This document shows, in pieces, positions 47,572 to 56,603 of a stretch of 64,000 bases of DNA. The DNA comes from Sutcliffiella tianshenii (GTDB lineage Bacteria > Bacillota > Bacilli > Bacillales > Bacillaceae_I), in assembly GCF_016908565.1 (NCBI RefSeq), contig NZ_JAFBED010000004.1, forward strand, positions 427,246 to 491,245. Direction: 5' to 3'. Every line of letters starts with the position of its first letter. Within the stretch, counting starts at the first letter, position 1. A model generated the notes under the pieces. The model had not been told where the DNA came from and ran no database searches. It worked only from the letters and a program-made list of their open reading frames with translations. Position numbers and translations under genes: made by a program.

Positions 47572-49158
47572 TCAATTTGCCTGTGAAGACATTTCCTTTT
47601 GTCTTAATTCAATTCTCCTGATTTTGCCGGATGTAGTTTTCGGCAATTCCGCCACATACTCGATTTTTCGAGGATACTTATATGGTGCAGTAAGCTCTTT
47701 GACATGCTCCTGCAAAAGCTTGGTCAATTTAGCTTCCTCTTTTTCTGCTCCATCCTGCAGAACGACAAAGGCCTTGACCACGCTTCCCCTGATTTCATCG
47801 GGGCTTGCAACCACCGCGCATTCGCGTACAAATGGATGTTTCACAAGTGCATCCTCCACCTCAAATGGCCCAATCGTGTAACCTGAGCTGATGATGATAT
47901 CATCACTGCGCCCTTCAAACCAGAAGTAGCCCTCTTCATCCTTTTTCGCCCGATCGCCAGTGATGTAGTAGTCACCTCTGAACTGTCTGGAAGTTCGTTC
48001 AGGGTCTTTATAGTAGTGCTTGAATAGTGCAGGTGTCTCGATATGCACCGCAATATCCCCCACTTCCCCAACTTCACATTCATCGGCATTTTCATTGATG
48101 ATGGTGACTCTGTTTCCTGGAGTCGGTTTCCCCATGGAGCCGGATTTGATTTCCATTCCCTTCAGTACTCCAATTAATAGGGTATTCTCCGTTTGTCCGT
48201 AGCCATCCCGTACGTCAATCTCAAAATGTCTTCTGAATGTATCGATGACCTCTCTGTTAAGCGGTTCGCCTGCAGAAACGGCACTATGCAGATGAGGAAG
48301 CGAATAAGCATCCAGGTTATCCACCTTCGCCATGATCCGGTACTCCGTCGGTGTGCAACATAGGACATTCACTTCGTACTTTTCTAGAAGCTTTAAATAA
48401 TTGTTCGGATCGAATTTACCGTGATATACAAAGCCTGTGGCTCCTGAACCAAGAGTAGAAAGGAATGGGCTCCAGATCCATTTTTGCCAGCCTGGGCTCG
48501 CCGTTGCCCAAACCACGTCATTCTCTTCGATTCCCAGCCAATGCTTGGATGTTGTGCGAAGGTGCGCATAGGCCCAGCCATGTGTATGGACAACACCTTT
48601 CGGGTTCCCTGTAGTGCCTGAAGTATATGAAAGGAATGCCATGTCGTCTTTGGATGTTTCAGCGAAAGGCATGGTATCGGATTGCTTCATCATCTCATCT
48701 TGGAGATCCTTCCAGCCTGCATCGTTGAATCCGCCGACACTGAAACGGACCAAGCTTCCGACTTCATCCAGTTTATTAGCCTGCTCCACATAAGGATGGT
48801 ACGTAATGATACCCTTCACATCGCCATGTTCAATACGATAGGACAAGTCCTTTTCCCTTAGCATTTCAGAGCACGGAATCACAACGAGGCCAGCTTTCAG
48901 TGCGCCAAGGTAGATTTGATAGGATTCTATCAGCCTCGGCATCATCACAAGGACAACATCCCCTTTTTGCAGTCCCTGGGCCAATAAAGCGTTTCCAATT
49001 TTATTTGCAGCTTTCATTAATTCCTGATATGTAACCTGATCTTTTTCCCCTTGCTCGCTTTCCCAGATCAGTGCAAGCTTTTCTCCCTCTTGCGCGTACT
49101 TCTCCACTTCCTGAACAAGGTTGTACTTTTCTGGTGCCAATAGTTCCTCTCTCAACAT
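47572..49158 (-). CDS. mbcS: Acyl-CoA ligase MbcS (YtcI)
   Basis: ANL-superfamily ligase of 528 residues that activates short or branched acids such as 2-methylbutyrate to CoA thioesters, a source of primers for branched-chain fatty acids. Motifs: LSYTSGTTGNPKGVVHTH (P-loop), DGYGQTENTLLIG, YITGDRAKKDEEGYFWFEGRSDD-type hinge, and KTTSGKIRRIELR with the catalytic Lys at the C terminus. The name follows position and similarity to B. subtilis YtcI. A tandem array lies directly upstream. Confidence 0.87.
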   Translation of the reverse strand: MLREELLAPEKYNLVQEVEKYAQEGEKLALIWESEQGEKDQVTYQELMKAANKIGNALLAQGLQKGDVVLVMMPRLIESYQIYLGALKAGLVVIPCSEMLREKDLSYRIEHGDVKGIITYHPYVEQANKLDEVGSLVRFSVGGFNDAGWKDLQDEMMKQSDTMPFAETSKDDMAFLSYTSGTTGNPKGVVHTHGWAYAHLRTTSKHWLGIEENDVVWATASPGWQKWIWSPFLSTLGSGATGFVYHGKFDPNNYLKLLEKYEVNVLCCTPTEYRIMAKVDNLDAYSLPHLHSAVSAGEPLNREVIDTFRRHFEIDVRDGYGQTENTLLIGVLKGMEIKSGSMGKPTPGNRVTIINENADECEVGEVGDIAVHIETPALFKHYYKDPERTSRQFRGDYYITGDRAKKDEEGYFWFEGRSDDIIISSGYTIGPFEVEDALVKHPFVRECAVVASPDEIRGSVVKAFVVLQDGAEKEEAKLTKLLQEHVKELTAPYKYPRKIEYVAELPKTTSGKIRRIELRQKEMSSQAN

Positions 49159-49269
49159 ATGAAGTCATCCCCTTTGTATTAGTACTATCTCTATATTACA
49201 AAATTTTTTAAATAATTTGAATTATTTTGTTGGAATTTTATCTTTTTGTAATATTGTAGAGCGATTCTC

Positions 49270-49560
49270 AAAAAGCCATTAGAACCCTATTGGCCTTCTC
49301 ACCGGGATAACCGTGCTAAAAAGCCATTAGAACGCCTCTATTGGCCTTTTTACCGGGATAACCGTGCTAAAAAGCCATTAGAACGCCTCTATTGGCCTTT
49401 TCACCGGGATAACCGTGCTAAAAAGCCATTAGAACGCTTCTATTGGCCTTTTCACCGGGATAACCGTGCTAAAAAGCCATTAGAACGCCTCTATTGGCCT
49501 TCTCACCGGAATAACCGCGCTAAAAAGCCATTAGAACGCCTATTGGCCTTTTCGGCAGGA
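49270..49560. repeat. Tandem array, 51-bp units, six copies, each with a hairpin
   Basis: Units start at 49274, 49322, 49373, 49424, 49475 and 49526; four are exactly 51 bp with one to three changes, the first is 48 and the last is partial. Each contains AAAAAGCCATTAGA ... TCTATTGGCCTTTTT, an imperfect hairpin closed by A and T runs like a terminator, then CACCGGGATAACCGTG, a second short stem. The array lies between the mbcS start and the terminator of a small gene; no reading frame of interest. Confidence 0.92.
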
Positions 49561-49593
49561 AGATTTGAGAATCCGTATCATATTTATATCTAT

Positions 49594-49624
49594 TAAAAAA
49601 ACAGCGCCCTCTAATGAAGGCGCC
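49594..49624 (-). terminator. Terminator after the 31-residue gene
   Basis: Stem GGCGCC / GGGCGC (with a few unpaired bases) followed by a seven-base T run on the minus strand. Confidence 0.75.
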
Positions 49625-49633
49625 ATCAGGCAA

Positions 49634-49729
49634 TTACTGCTCATTTGATTTTTTTGCTTGTTTTGGTTCACTTTGACGTTTGCGGCCCTGCTTCTTTTGC
49701 TGCTTTTCCACTTGGTTCTGCTCTTTCAT
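49634..49729 (-). CDS. Very small basic Gln/Lys-rich protein, 31 residues
   Basis: A short gene with product MKEQNQVEKQQKKQGRKR followed by a Ser/Lys-rich end (SEPKQAKKSNEQ). No hydrophobic part. Strong GGAGGTG binding site eight bases from the ATG and its own terminator argue that it is real. It lies between sspA and mbcS. I do not recognise it; composition and position suggest a minor spore-associated protein, which is an inference. Confidence 0.6.
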   Translation of the reverse strand: MKEQNQVEKQQKKQGRKRQSEPKQAKKSNEQ

Positions 49730-49749
49730 GAATAAACACCTCCAGAGAA

Positions 49750-49777
49750 TAGAAGAAAGGTGGGGTCGCCCCCACCT
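49750..49777 (-). terminator. Terminator after sspA
   Basis: Stem AGGTGGGG / CCCCACCT followed by TTCTTCTATTC on the minus strand. Confidence 0.8.
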
Positions 49778-49795
49778 CGTAGCCATTTATATTTA

Positions 49796-49999
49796 TTATT
49801 TTTGGTAACCGCCACCAAAGCTTTGCTCAGCCATTTGAACTAAGCGCTTAGTGATTTCTCCACCAACGGAACCGTTAGCGCGAGCAGTTGCATCAGGACC
49901 AAGTTGAACTCCGAATTCAGAAGCGATTTCGTATTTCATTTGATCAAGAGCTTGTTGTACACCAGGTACAACTAGTTGGTTTGAACTGTTGTTTGCCAT
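49796..49999 (-). CDS. sspA: Alpha/beta-type small acid-soluble spore protein SspA
   Basis: A 67-residue DNA-coating protein of the spore core that protects DNA from UV, heat and desiccation. Conserved blocks are [18 protein letters not shown], containing the GPR germination protease cleavage region (EIA-SEF), and [17 protein letters not shown]. Made in the forespore; the upstream SigG-type promoter agrees. A perfect AGGAGG is eight bases before the ATG. Confidence 0.97.
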   Translation of the reverse strand: MANNSSNQLVVPGVQQALDQMKYEIASEFGVQLGPDATARANGSVGGEITKRLVQMAEQSFGGGYQK

Positions 50000-50022
50000 G
50001 TGTTTTCACCTCCTTGTGAATA

Positions 50023-50053
50023 TAGAATGTGTAAAAACACATGGCATCATTCA
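50023..50053 (-). promoter_or_regulatory. SigG-type (forespore) promoter for sspA
   Basis: Minus-strand TGAATG, 18 bases, then CATTCTA, agreeing with the SigG pattern (GHATR, 17-18 bases, CATNNTA), about 25 bases before the sspA start. Confidence 0.78.
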
Positions 50054-50091
50054 TGTTTTAAAAATGGTAATTGTTCACATATTTATATTTG

Positions 50092-51303
50092 TTAAAACAG
50101 TTCCTTGAAAAGGTCGTCTTCCTTGACGGATTTCCCTGTTATTTTAAGCTTTACTGTGTTTTCGACCGCTTCTTTTACCATCTGTTCCACGTCAAAAAAA
50201 CTTTCATAGAAGTTGATTTTTTCCGATTTCGGTTTAGTTTTCGGCGAAGCGGGTGTAAAAATGGTGCAGCAATCTTCATATGGACGATTCGAAATTTCCA
50301 AAGTATCTATTCTATCTGCAATTTCCATGATCTCCGTTTTATCCATCGTGATGAGCGGACGGATAATCGGGGTGTTCGTGACTTCATTGATCGCTACCAT
50401 GCTTTGCAGGGTCTGGCTTGCAACCTGACCGAGACTTTCTCCGGTTATGATGGCAAGGCCTTTTTCTTGCTCACGCAGCTTATCTGCTATCAACAGCATG
50501 AATCTTCTCGTCGATGTCATGGTGTAGTTTTCAGGTACCTGCTTTTGAATGGCAACTTGGATATCTGTGAAAGGCACGATATGAAGATTAATCGAAGGAC
50601 CGTATTTCGTCAGTTTTTCAGCCAGGTCTATTACCTTCTGCTTTGCCCGTTCACTCGTATAGGGCGGGCTGAAGAAGTGAACCACCTGCAGCTCAATTCC
50701 CCGCTTCATCGCAAGATATCCCGCCACTGGACTGTCAATCCCCCCTGAAAGCATCAATACACCTTTTCCACTCGAACCCACCGGCAGGCCACCTGCTCCC
50801 AGAATGTCCTTACAGGTAATGTAAGTTGCTTCCTCGCGCACTTCCACCCTGACATTTATATCTGGTTCTTTGACATTCACCTTCAGATTTTCTGTGTTGA
50901 TCAAAAGATGAGATCCAATCGCATGATTCAACCCGTTTGTATCGAGTTCAAACTTTTTATAAGCTCTTTTGGCAGTGACCTTAAAAGTCTTACCTTCATA
51001 TGCTAATGCTTTCAAGGCAAATAATGCCCCTTTTTTCATATCCTCTAACTCTGTCTCTGTTTTCACTGCAAGACTGAATGAGTATATTCCAAAAACCCTT
51101 TGAAGCTTTTCGATGATTGGCTCCGGAGGTTCCCCGTTTAATTTGATGAACATTCTGTCCCTGCTCTTTTCGATCCCGACTTTAGGGAAATCCTTTACTT
51201 TATCCAGGATATTCGAGCTGAGCTTTTGAACAAACTGTTTTCTGTTTCTTCCTTTTGTGGACATTTCTCCATACCTGATTAAAATGTGGTCATAATTCAT
51301 CAT
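50092..51303 (-). CDS. thiI: tRNA sulfurtransferase ThiI
   Basis: Makes 4-thiouridine at position 8 of tRNA, and in some bacteria supplies sulfur for thiazole synthesis. The 403 residues contain the ferredoxin-like N-terminal domain, THUMP (about 60-165) and the PP-loop LMLSGGIDSPVAGY. As in other bacilli it lacks the C-terminal rhodanese domain, so a partner must supply persulfide: the cysteine desulfurase gene three bases upstream. Confidence 0.95.
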   Translation of the reverse strand: MMNYDHILIRYGEMSTKGRNRKQFVQKLSSNILDKVKDFPKVGIEKSRDRMFIKLNGEPPEPIIEKLQRVFGIYSFSLAVKTETELEDMKKGALFALKALAYEGKTFKVTAKRAYKKFELDTNGLNHAIGSHLLINTENLKVNVKEPDINVRVEVREEATYITCKDILGAGGLPVGSSGKGVLMLSGGIDSPVAGYLAMKRGIELQVVHFFSPPYTSERAKQKVIDLAEKLTKYGPSINLHIVPFTDIQVAIQKQVPENYTMTSTRRFMLLIADKLREQEKGLAIITGESLGQVASQTLQSMVAINEVTNTPIIRPLITMDKTEIMEIADRIDTLEISNRPYEDCCTIFTPASPKTKPKSEKINFYESFFDVEQMVKEAVENTVKLKITGKSVKEDDLFKELF

Positions 51304-51306
51304 TTT

Positions 51307-52443
51307 CTACCTCGTTACTCTTTTTATTGTGGATATTGCATTGGTTAGTTCTTTTAAAAATAGATCAAGCTCTTCTTTCGTTGTCGCGAAGTCCATACTG
51401 ATTCGGATTGCAGTCTCGGATCGGTCTTTTGAAAGCCCCATTGCTGAAAGTGTTTTACTTGGTGCCTTCCTCTTGGATGAACAGGCGGATGTCGTGGACA
51501 CGAATATCCCCTTTTCAGCAAGTGCATGCACCAACACTTCCGATTTCACTTTGGGTACTGAAAAGTTTACGATATGCGGGGCTGAATCATGAAATGGCGT
51601 ATTTATAGCAACTTCCTTTATTTCGTTAAGTTTGTGAAACAATTGATCTTTCAGGCTTTGAATGGTATCCAACTGCTTTTCACTGAGTTCCGTTGTCATT
51701 CTTAAAGCCTTGGTCATTGCCACGATGCCTGCCACATTTTCTGTACCGGAACGGAGCTTCCATTCCTGATCTCCCCCACTTAAGAGGGGGTGTAATTTTA
51801 CTCCCTGCTTGACAACAAGGACCCCGTTTCCTTTGAGTCCATGAAATTTATGGGAGGAAATGGAGCATAGGTCTATTCCCTCCATATTCAATGGGACTTT
51901 CCCAATACCTTGGACATGGTCCACATGGAGGCTTGCGAGGGGGTAGTTTTTCACCACTTTTTTTATTTTCTCGATAGGCTGGATGACTCCCGTTTCATTG
52001 TTTACATGAATGATGGATACAAGGATGGTTTCATTCGTCATCGCTTTTTCCACTTGTTCAGGAGAAATTCTTCCTTCTTCATCCACCTGCAGAACTGTTA
52101 CTTCGAATCCTTCTTTCCATAGATCTTCCACCGCATTAGTGACAGAGGGATGTTCGACAGAAGTAGTAATGATATGTTTACCATGGTGTTTTTTGCTGAG
52201 CGCCGTCCCCTTTATTGCCAGGTTATTGCTCTCGGTTCCTCCGGATGTGAAGATAATTTCCCTATTTTCCACTTTAAGCAGGGAGGAAATCACTTCACGT
52301 GAATGATGAAGCAGCTTTTCGGCCTCCCCCCCAAGGGAATGAAGCGAGGAAGGATTGCCAAAATATTTTGTGGATACAGTTATATAGGAATCTAACACTT
52401 CTTTATATGGTTTTGTCGTCGCACTATTATCCAAATAGATCAT
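51307..52443 (-). CDS. nifZ: Cysteine desulfurase (NifS/IscS-like, ThiI partner)
   Basis: PLP enzyme that takes sulfur from cysteine and passes it to ThiI for tRNA thiolation. The 378 residues show the N-terminal MIYLDNSATTKP, the PLP Lys199 in SSHKFHGLKG, and the persulfide Cys321 in STTSACSSKRKA. Length and position before thiI (3-base gap) match B. subtilis NifZ. A specific desulfurase for thiI is usual in this genus. Confidence 0.94.
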   Translation of the reverse strand: MIYLDNSATTKPYKEVLDSYITVSTKYFGNPSSLHSLGGEAEKLLHHSREVISSLLKVENREIIFTSGGTESNNLAIKGTALSKKHHGKHIITTSVEHPSVTNAVEDLWKEGFEVTVLQVDEEGRISPEQVEKAMTNETILVSIIHVNNETGVIQPIEKIKKVVKNYPLASLHVDHVQGIGKVPLNMEGIDLCSISSHKFHGLKGNGVLVVKQGVKLHPLLSGGDQEWKLRSGTENVAGIVAMTKALRMTTELSEKQLDTIQSLKDQLFHKLNEIKEVAINTPFHDSAPHIVNFSVPKVKSEVLVHALAEKGIFVSTTSACSSKRKAPSKTLSAMGLSKDRSETAIRISMDFATTKEELDLFLKELTNAISTIKRVTR

Positions 52444-52742
52444 TGTAAAGCCTCCAGCTTGGGATGCATGTCATTCACTGATAATTTTTCCTTCTAAGCA
52501 AATATTAATGTTAGCACACTTTACAAACAGGGAAAAGATTCGGTCTCATCCGAATTTGTGAAAACAAGCAAGATCTACTGGAAACCTTTCTCACTTTTCA
52601 TTCATCCTGACCTATGTTACGATTGTTTAATGTTTTTCTAATATATCGAATTGTCAAACTTTTAAGTTATTCGACAAATTTCAGCAAAACTATGATAGTA
52701 TGTAAACGTATTCATTATTTCTTGTCATCAGGAGGTTCACTT
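52444..52742 (+). promoter_or_regulatory. braB upstream region with candidate CodY box
   Basis: A 299-base AT-rich gap between the divergent nifZ and braB. The 15-mer at 52676-52690 (AAATTTCAGCAAAAC) matches the CodY consensus at 11 of 15 positions, near the TATGAT -10-like element at 52691. CodY control of braB is known in B. subtilis. I looked for a T-box leader and did not see one. Confidence 0.35.
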
Positions 52743-54080
52743 ATGCAACATAAACTATATTCCAATAAGGATATTCTCATATTAGGCTTAATGCTTTTTG
52801 CACTATTCCTGGGAGCAGGTAACATGATTTTCCCGCCATTATTGGGGCAGGCAGCTGGAACTAGTGTAGGTACGGCGGTTATAGGATTTTTAATTACTGG
52901 AGTCGGTTTGCCACTGCTCGGTGTCATGGCGATTGCATACACCGGTGGAGACCTGCAGACACTTGCTAATCGTGTAAATCCAATTTTCGGAATTATTTTT
53001 ACTATCATCATGTACTTGGCGATTGGACCATTCTTTGGAATTCCGAGAACGGGCACTGTAGCGTTTGAAATTGGCGCTTCTCCATTCTTGCCCGAATCCG
53101 TTAATCCAATGGGGTGGCCATTATTCTTCTATACAATTGGATTTTTTGCCATCACTTACTTTCTTGCTCTGAACCCGACCAAGCTTGTAGATCGAATCGG
53201 GAAAATACTGACACCGCTTTTACTGGGGGTAATCGGCATATTGGTTATTAAAAGCATCGTGACTCCGATGGGAGAGCTGCAAAAGCCAACGGAAGCATAT
53301 GCGAATTCTCCATTTTTCAAAGGCTTTTTGGAAGGATATCTTACGATGGATACCATTGCGGCATTAGTTTTCGGTATTGTCGTGATATCGGCCATCAAAG
53401 ATAAAGGGGTAACAGATAAGAAAACCATTACCTCCCTTTGCATGAAGGCCGGGTTCATTGCTGCAATCGGATTGACCCTAGTGTACGGTGGACTATCTTA
53501 TCTTGGGGCTACCAGTACGAGTATTGTTGGTGCGGCGGATAATGGGGGACAAATTTTATCAGGTTCTGCAAGCTATCTCTTCGGTTCTTTAGGGACTGTC
53601 ATACTTGCACTTGCCATAACCTTTGCTTGCCTGACCACATCTGTTGGATTGGTATCTGCGACAAGTCAGTTTTTCGTAAAAGTGTTCCCTTCCATATCAT
53701 ATAAAACATTTGTTGCGATTTTGAGCATTTTCAGCCTCGTTGTCGCTAATTTCGGATTGAATCAGCTTATCGCATTCTCATTGCCAGTGCTGATCATGAT
53801 CTATCCACTTGCAATTGTACTGATTCTCTTATCCTTCTATCGTTGGAAAAATGAATCGTACGTTTATAGCTTTGCACTCCTATTCACAGGGATAATAAGC
53901 TTTGTAGATGGATTGGCCATTGCGAAAATCAATATTACTTTTCTTCAGGATATTTTCAGTGTTCTTCCATTTTACAGTGTTGGCGTAGGCTGGTTGGTTC
54001 CTGCCATCATCGGTGCCTTGATCGGGATGGCAATCGGAAACCTGATGCCAAGAAGCAAACGTTCGGAAAGTATCGCATAA
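52743..54080 (+). CDS. braB: Branched-chain amino acid transport system II carrier BraB/BrnQ
   Basis: Sodium-coupled uptake of leucine, isoleucine and valine. The 445-residue protein has about 12 membrane helices. N-terminal motif LFALFLGAGNMIFPPLLGQ and GPFFGIPRTGTVAFEIG are typical of the LIVCS family. The start at 52743 follows AGGAGG; a longer frame to 52614 has no site. It is divergent from nifZ and ends at a strong bidirectional terminator. Confidence 0.93.
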   Translation: MQHKLYSNKDILILGLMLFALFLGAGNMIFPPLLGQAAGTSVGTAVIGFLITGVGLPLLGVMAIAYTGGDLQTLANRVNPIFGIIFTIIMYLAIGPFFGIPRTGTVAFEIGASPFLPESVNPMGWPLFFYTIGFFAITYFLALNPTKLVDRIGKILTPLLLGVIGILVIKSIVTPMGELQKPTEAYANSPFFKGFLEGYLTMDTIAALVFGIVVISAIKDKGVTDKKTITSLCMKAGFIAAIGLTLVYGGLSYLGATSTSIVGAADNGGQILSGSASYLFGSLGTVILALAITFACLTTSVGLVSATSQFFVKVFPSISYKTFVAILSIFSLVVANFGLNQLIAFSLPVLIMIYPLAIVLILLSFYRWKNESYVYSFALLFTGIISFVDGLAIAKINITFLQDIFSVLPFYSVGVGWLVPAIIGALIGMAIGNLMPRSKRSESIA

Positions 54081-54084
54081 AAGG

Positions 54085-54120
54085 AAAACTCCGCTCGGGT
54101 AACCCGAGCGGAGTTTTTTT
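54085..54120. terminator. Bidirectional terminator
   Basis: Stem AAAACTCCGCTCGGG / CCCGAGCGGAGTTTT with a two-base loop centre, between braB and the ezrA operon. Confidence 0.92.
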
Positions 54121-54427
54121 ATCTGTCATGATGTTTTTTCTCTACATAGGTCAGCAGTTCATCTATGGATACATGCCTGTTTTCTGCCTGCAGCTCTGTT
54201 GCATCTATGTCAGTCAAGCCATAGACACCGGAATGAAACGGTTGAACATCATTTGAGTCCTGGATGATAAGGGTAAGTGGTTCTGCTTCCGTGATCTCCT
54301 TCATTGTATGCGTCTGCCCTGTCAAAGGCTGATCCTTAATCGCTGCCAATGAGTTAAAAACGAAAAACCATGTTGCCACACCACTTACACTCAAAAGCCC
54401 AATAAGCACGAACCTTAAGGTCGTCAC
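54119..54427 (-). CDS. Small membrane-anchored protein downstream of ezrA
   Basis: A 102-residue protein with one N-terminal helix (about 4-22) and a short extracytoplasmic part containing a conserved-looking HTMKEITEAEPLTLIIQD block. Start GTG 54427, four bases after the ezrA stop, uses a GGAGAG site inside the ezrA end, so it is coupled to ezrA. I do not recognise it. The context suggests a cell-division or envelope role, which is only guilt by association. Confidence 0.65.
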   Translation of the reverse strand: MTTLRFVLIGLLSVSGVATWFFVFNSLAAIKDQPLTGQTHTMKEITEAEPLTLIIQDSNDVQPFHSGVYGLTDIDATELQAENRHVSIDELLTYVEKKHHDR

Positions 54428-54431
54428 GTCC

Positions 54432-56123
54432 TCAGCTCTCCTTTTCCAAGATCTGTTCAATTTTCTTCAGGACACCCGGCTCCACTTTCTCAAGCGCAGT
54501 TGCAGCTTCTTCCAATGCATTTTTGTATTCATAATTTCTGAACAGCTGTTCAGCCTCTATCAAGCTTTCATGGACAAAAGCATGCTTGCTTCTGTATCTG
54601 TTGCCATATTGAATGATATTCTCCGCAAGGAAGGCATGGTCCAAAATATCCGTGCAATCCGCATGGCATTTTTCCACTGAAGCGACAGCCTGATGGAGAA
54701 TGGCATTCACTTCAATGATGTTGAGCGGCTTTTCTTCCAGCTTTTCCTTGACTGCCTTCAACTGTTCACTGGCCGTTATCAGCTCTTGATAAACCGTTTC
54801 CGGGAGTCCTGGCATATTGCTCTTTTCGATTTCCCTTTTTACTTCCAATAGCATTTTGCGCAAGATTGCCAATTGGTCTCTTGCAGCCATTTCATCTTTT
54901 CTCAAAGCCTGCAATATTTCTGTGTACTGCTGATGGATTTCCTGCAAGGAGGTGATTTGTTCCGAAATATCTTCAAGTTCCTCTTTAAGGATGGAGAATG
55001 CAATCGTCTGGTTTTCCAGATGTGAACTCAGTTTTTCGTAACGATCCACAAGAGCCAGGATGGAATGTTCAATCTTACGTTGCGTTTGAATGTCTTCCTC
55101 TTGCAAATGATAACTCTCCTGCACAACGTATGTTTCTTCTTTCGTTTTTGCACTTGCATCGGATAGAGTATGAAGCACCGATTCGACAACAGGCAGTTCC
55201 TTTACAATGTAGTGCTTTGCGATCACTTCATTTTCAATGTTGTCATACAGTTTATCCATTTCCTCTTTCAAGAGCTCTATACCCTCTTTTGCTTCCGCCA
55301 CTTTCGTCTCGAAAAGAAGGTTTGTAATATGCTTTGTCTTTTCTTTCAGGCTTTCCACATTCTCTTCCAGTTTCACATGATCAAGTATGTATCCCTCTTG
55401 CAGCATTTCCTTATAGCCTGTTTCCACTTCAGCCAGCTGGCTCGGTAGGACGGATTGACAGTCGACCAATAAACCCGGGATATTGGCTATTTTAAATTCA
55501 AAAGCCTCAATCTCCTTTTCCAGCTTCTGCACTAGCCCTCTCGCTTCCAAATAGTTCCCGTTATTCATGCTGTCATGGAACTCAAGGAAGGTTTGCTGGA
55601 GATGATCGATATCCTTTTCCAATAGGCCTGTTGTACTTCCGTATTGATGGCGCTGATTTAACAGCTTCTTTTTTAATTCCGTATACGTTGCTTCGAGCAT
55701 GTCAATCTGCTCCACGCTTTTCGCCTGGCTGCCAATCAGTTCATCAAGTTCATCAAAGATGGATTTGATTTTATCCTCAATGGCTTCAAGCTTCTGATTT
55801 GCGATGGCAAGCACATCTTTGGCCTTTTTGAACCGGTATTTATCGACAAGGTCCTCTGCATCAAACAGATACTCTTCAATGCTCTGTAATTCGGAGGAGA
55901 GGATATCATCCCATTGATAGCGCCAGTTCTCGAAGAGCTCTTCTGTCTGTCCGGTCATGTTTAGATCTTTCACTTTTGACAGCTCTTCAGAAACGGGTTT
56001 ATTCATAATCGATACCTTCCACGTTTCAAGCCGATCTACTTCTGCATAAATCTTTTTTCTTCTTAGATAACTGAAACTGACAAATATAACTACTGCTACA
56101 AGAATTCCAATGATAATTTCCAT
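54432..56123 (-). CDS. ezrA: Septation ring formation regulator EzrA
   Basis: Membrane-bound regulator of FtsZ ring formation. The 563-residue protein has one N-terminal helix (about 2-20) with the rest cytoplasmic: long helical, spectrin-like coiled coils throughout, as in Bacillus EzrA (about 562 residues). The position between braB and hisJ is conserved in B. subtilis. The GGGG-type site upstream is good. A repeat copy lies 70 bases upstream, within its 5' region. Confidence 0.94.
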   Translation of the reverse strand: MEIIIGILVAVVIFVSFSYLRRKKIYAEVDRLETWKVSIMNKPVSEELSKVKDLNMTGQTEELFENWRYQWDDILSSELQSIEEYLFDAEDLVDKYRFKKAKDVLAIANQKLEAIEDKIKSIFDELDELIGSQAKSVEQIDMLEATYTELKKKLLNQRHQYGSTTGLLEKDIDHLQQTFLEFHDSMNNGNYLEARGLVQKLEKEIEAFEFKIANIPGLLVDCQSVLPSQLAEVETGYKEMLQEGYILDHVKLEENVESLKEKTKHITNLLFETKVAEAKEGIELLKEEMDKLYDNIENEVIAKHYIVKELPVVESVLHTLSDASAKTKEETYVVQESYHLQEEDIQTQRKIEHSILALVDRYEKLSSHLENQTIAFSILKEELEDISEQITSLQEIHQQYTEILQALRKDEMAARDQLAILRKMLLEVKREIEKSNMPGLPETVYQELITASEQLKAVKEKLEEKPLNIIEVNAILHQAVASVEKCHADCTDILDHAFLAENIIQYGNRYRSKHAFVHESLIEAEQLFRNYEYKNALEEAATALEKVEPGVLKKIEQILEKES

Positions 56124-56193
56124 ACCTAATCCCCTTTTGCCTGGATGGTTGTAACGATTAACTGAACTTTTATTATGTAGACTCTGTTGAACA

Positions 56194-56325
56194 CCGCTGT
56201 TGAATTCCGCACTAGGCTGCGCTTTCCGCGGGGCGTTTGTGGAGCCTCCTCGGCTACGCCTGTGGGGTCTCCACTAAACGCTTCCTCCCGCAGGAGTCTT
56301 CGTCTATTGCTCCAATCAACAGCTA
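56194..56325 (+). repeat. Dispersed structured repeat, copy 4
   Basis: Full copy with end GCTGTTGAATT (56196-56206; one T changed to A against other copies) and AATCAACAGC (56314-56323). Inner stem GCGTTTGTGGAG / CTCCACTAAACGC; apical hairpin GGCTACGCC. It lies upstream of ezrA. Confidence 0.9.
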
Positions 56326-56603
56326 ATTTACTGTAATAACCGCTATTTTCTTTAACAAAGCCATTATGTAAGATGATCAAAAGCCGTTTTTCCTTTTGAT
56401 CGCATGTTAATTTATATATGGTTCGAAACGCAATCTGCCGTTGTAGCCATTGTTTTTTCAAAATTTTTGTCTGTGTGGGAAAACATGTATAAAACATGCC
56501 CATTCTATTTATATTTCAATGTATTTATGATACCATGTAAACGACATTTTTTGACCAATATTTTAAAATTTTTTACATATTTCTTCAAGTATTGGAGGCA
56601 AGA
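56326..56603. other. Gap between repeat copy 4 and hisJ
   Basis: About 280 bases, AT-rich, separating the divergent ezrA and hisJ. No credible reading frame. It must hold the hisJ promoter, which I could not place with confidence. Confidence 0.3.

Noticed and set aside
49270..49560. Possible CRISPR array
   Set aside because: Units are contiguous near-identical 51-mers with no unique spacers, and no cas gene is near. The same holds for 11334-11700 and 25108-25230.
52444..52742. T-box riboswitch upstream of braB
   Set aside because: No T-box core sequence, specifier stem or terminator is visible; a CodY box is the better explanation.
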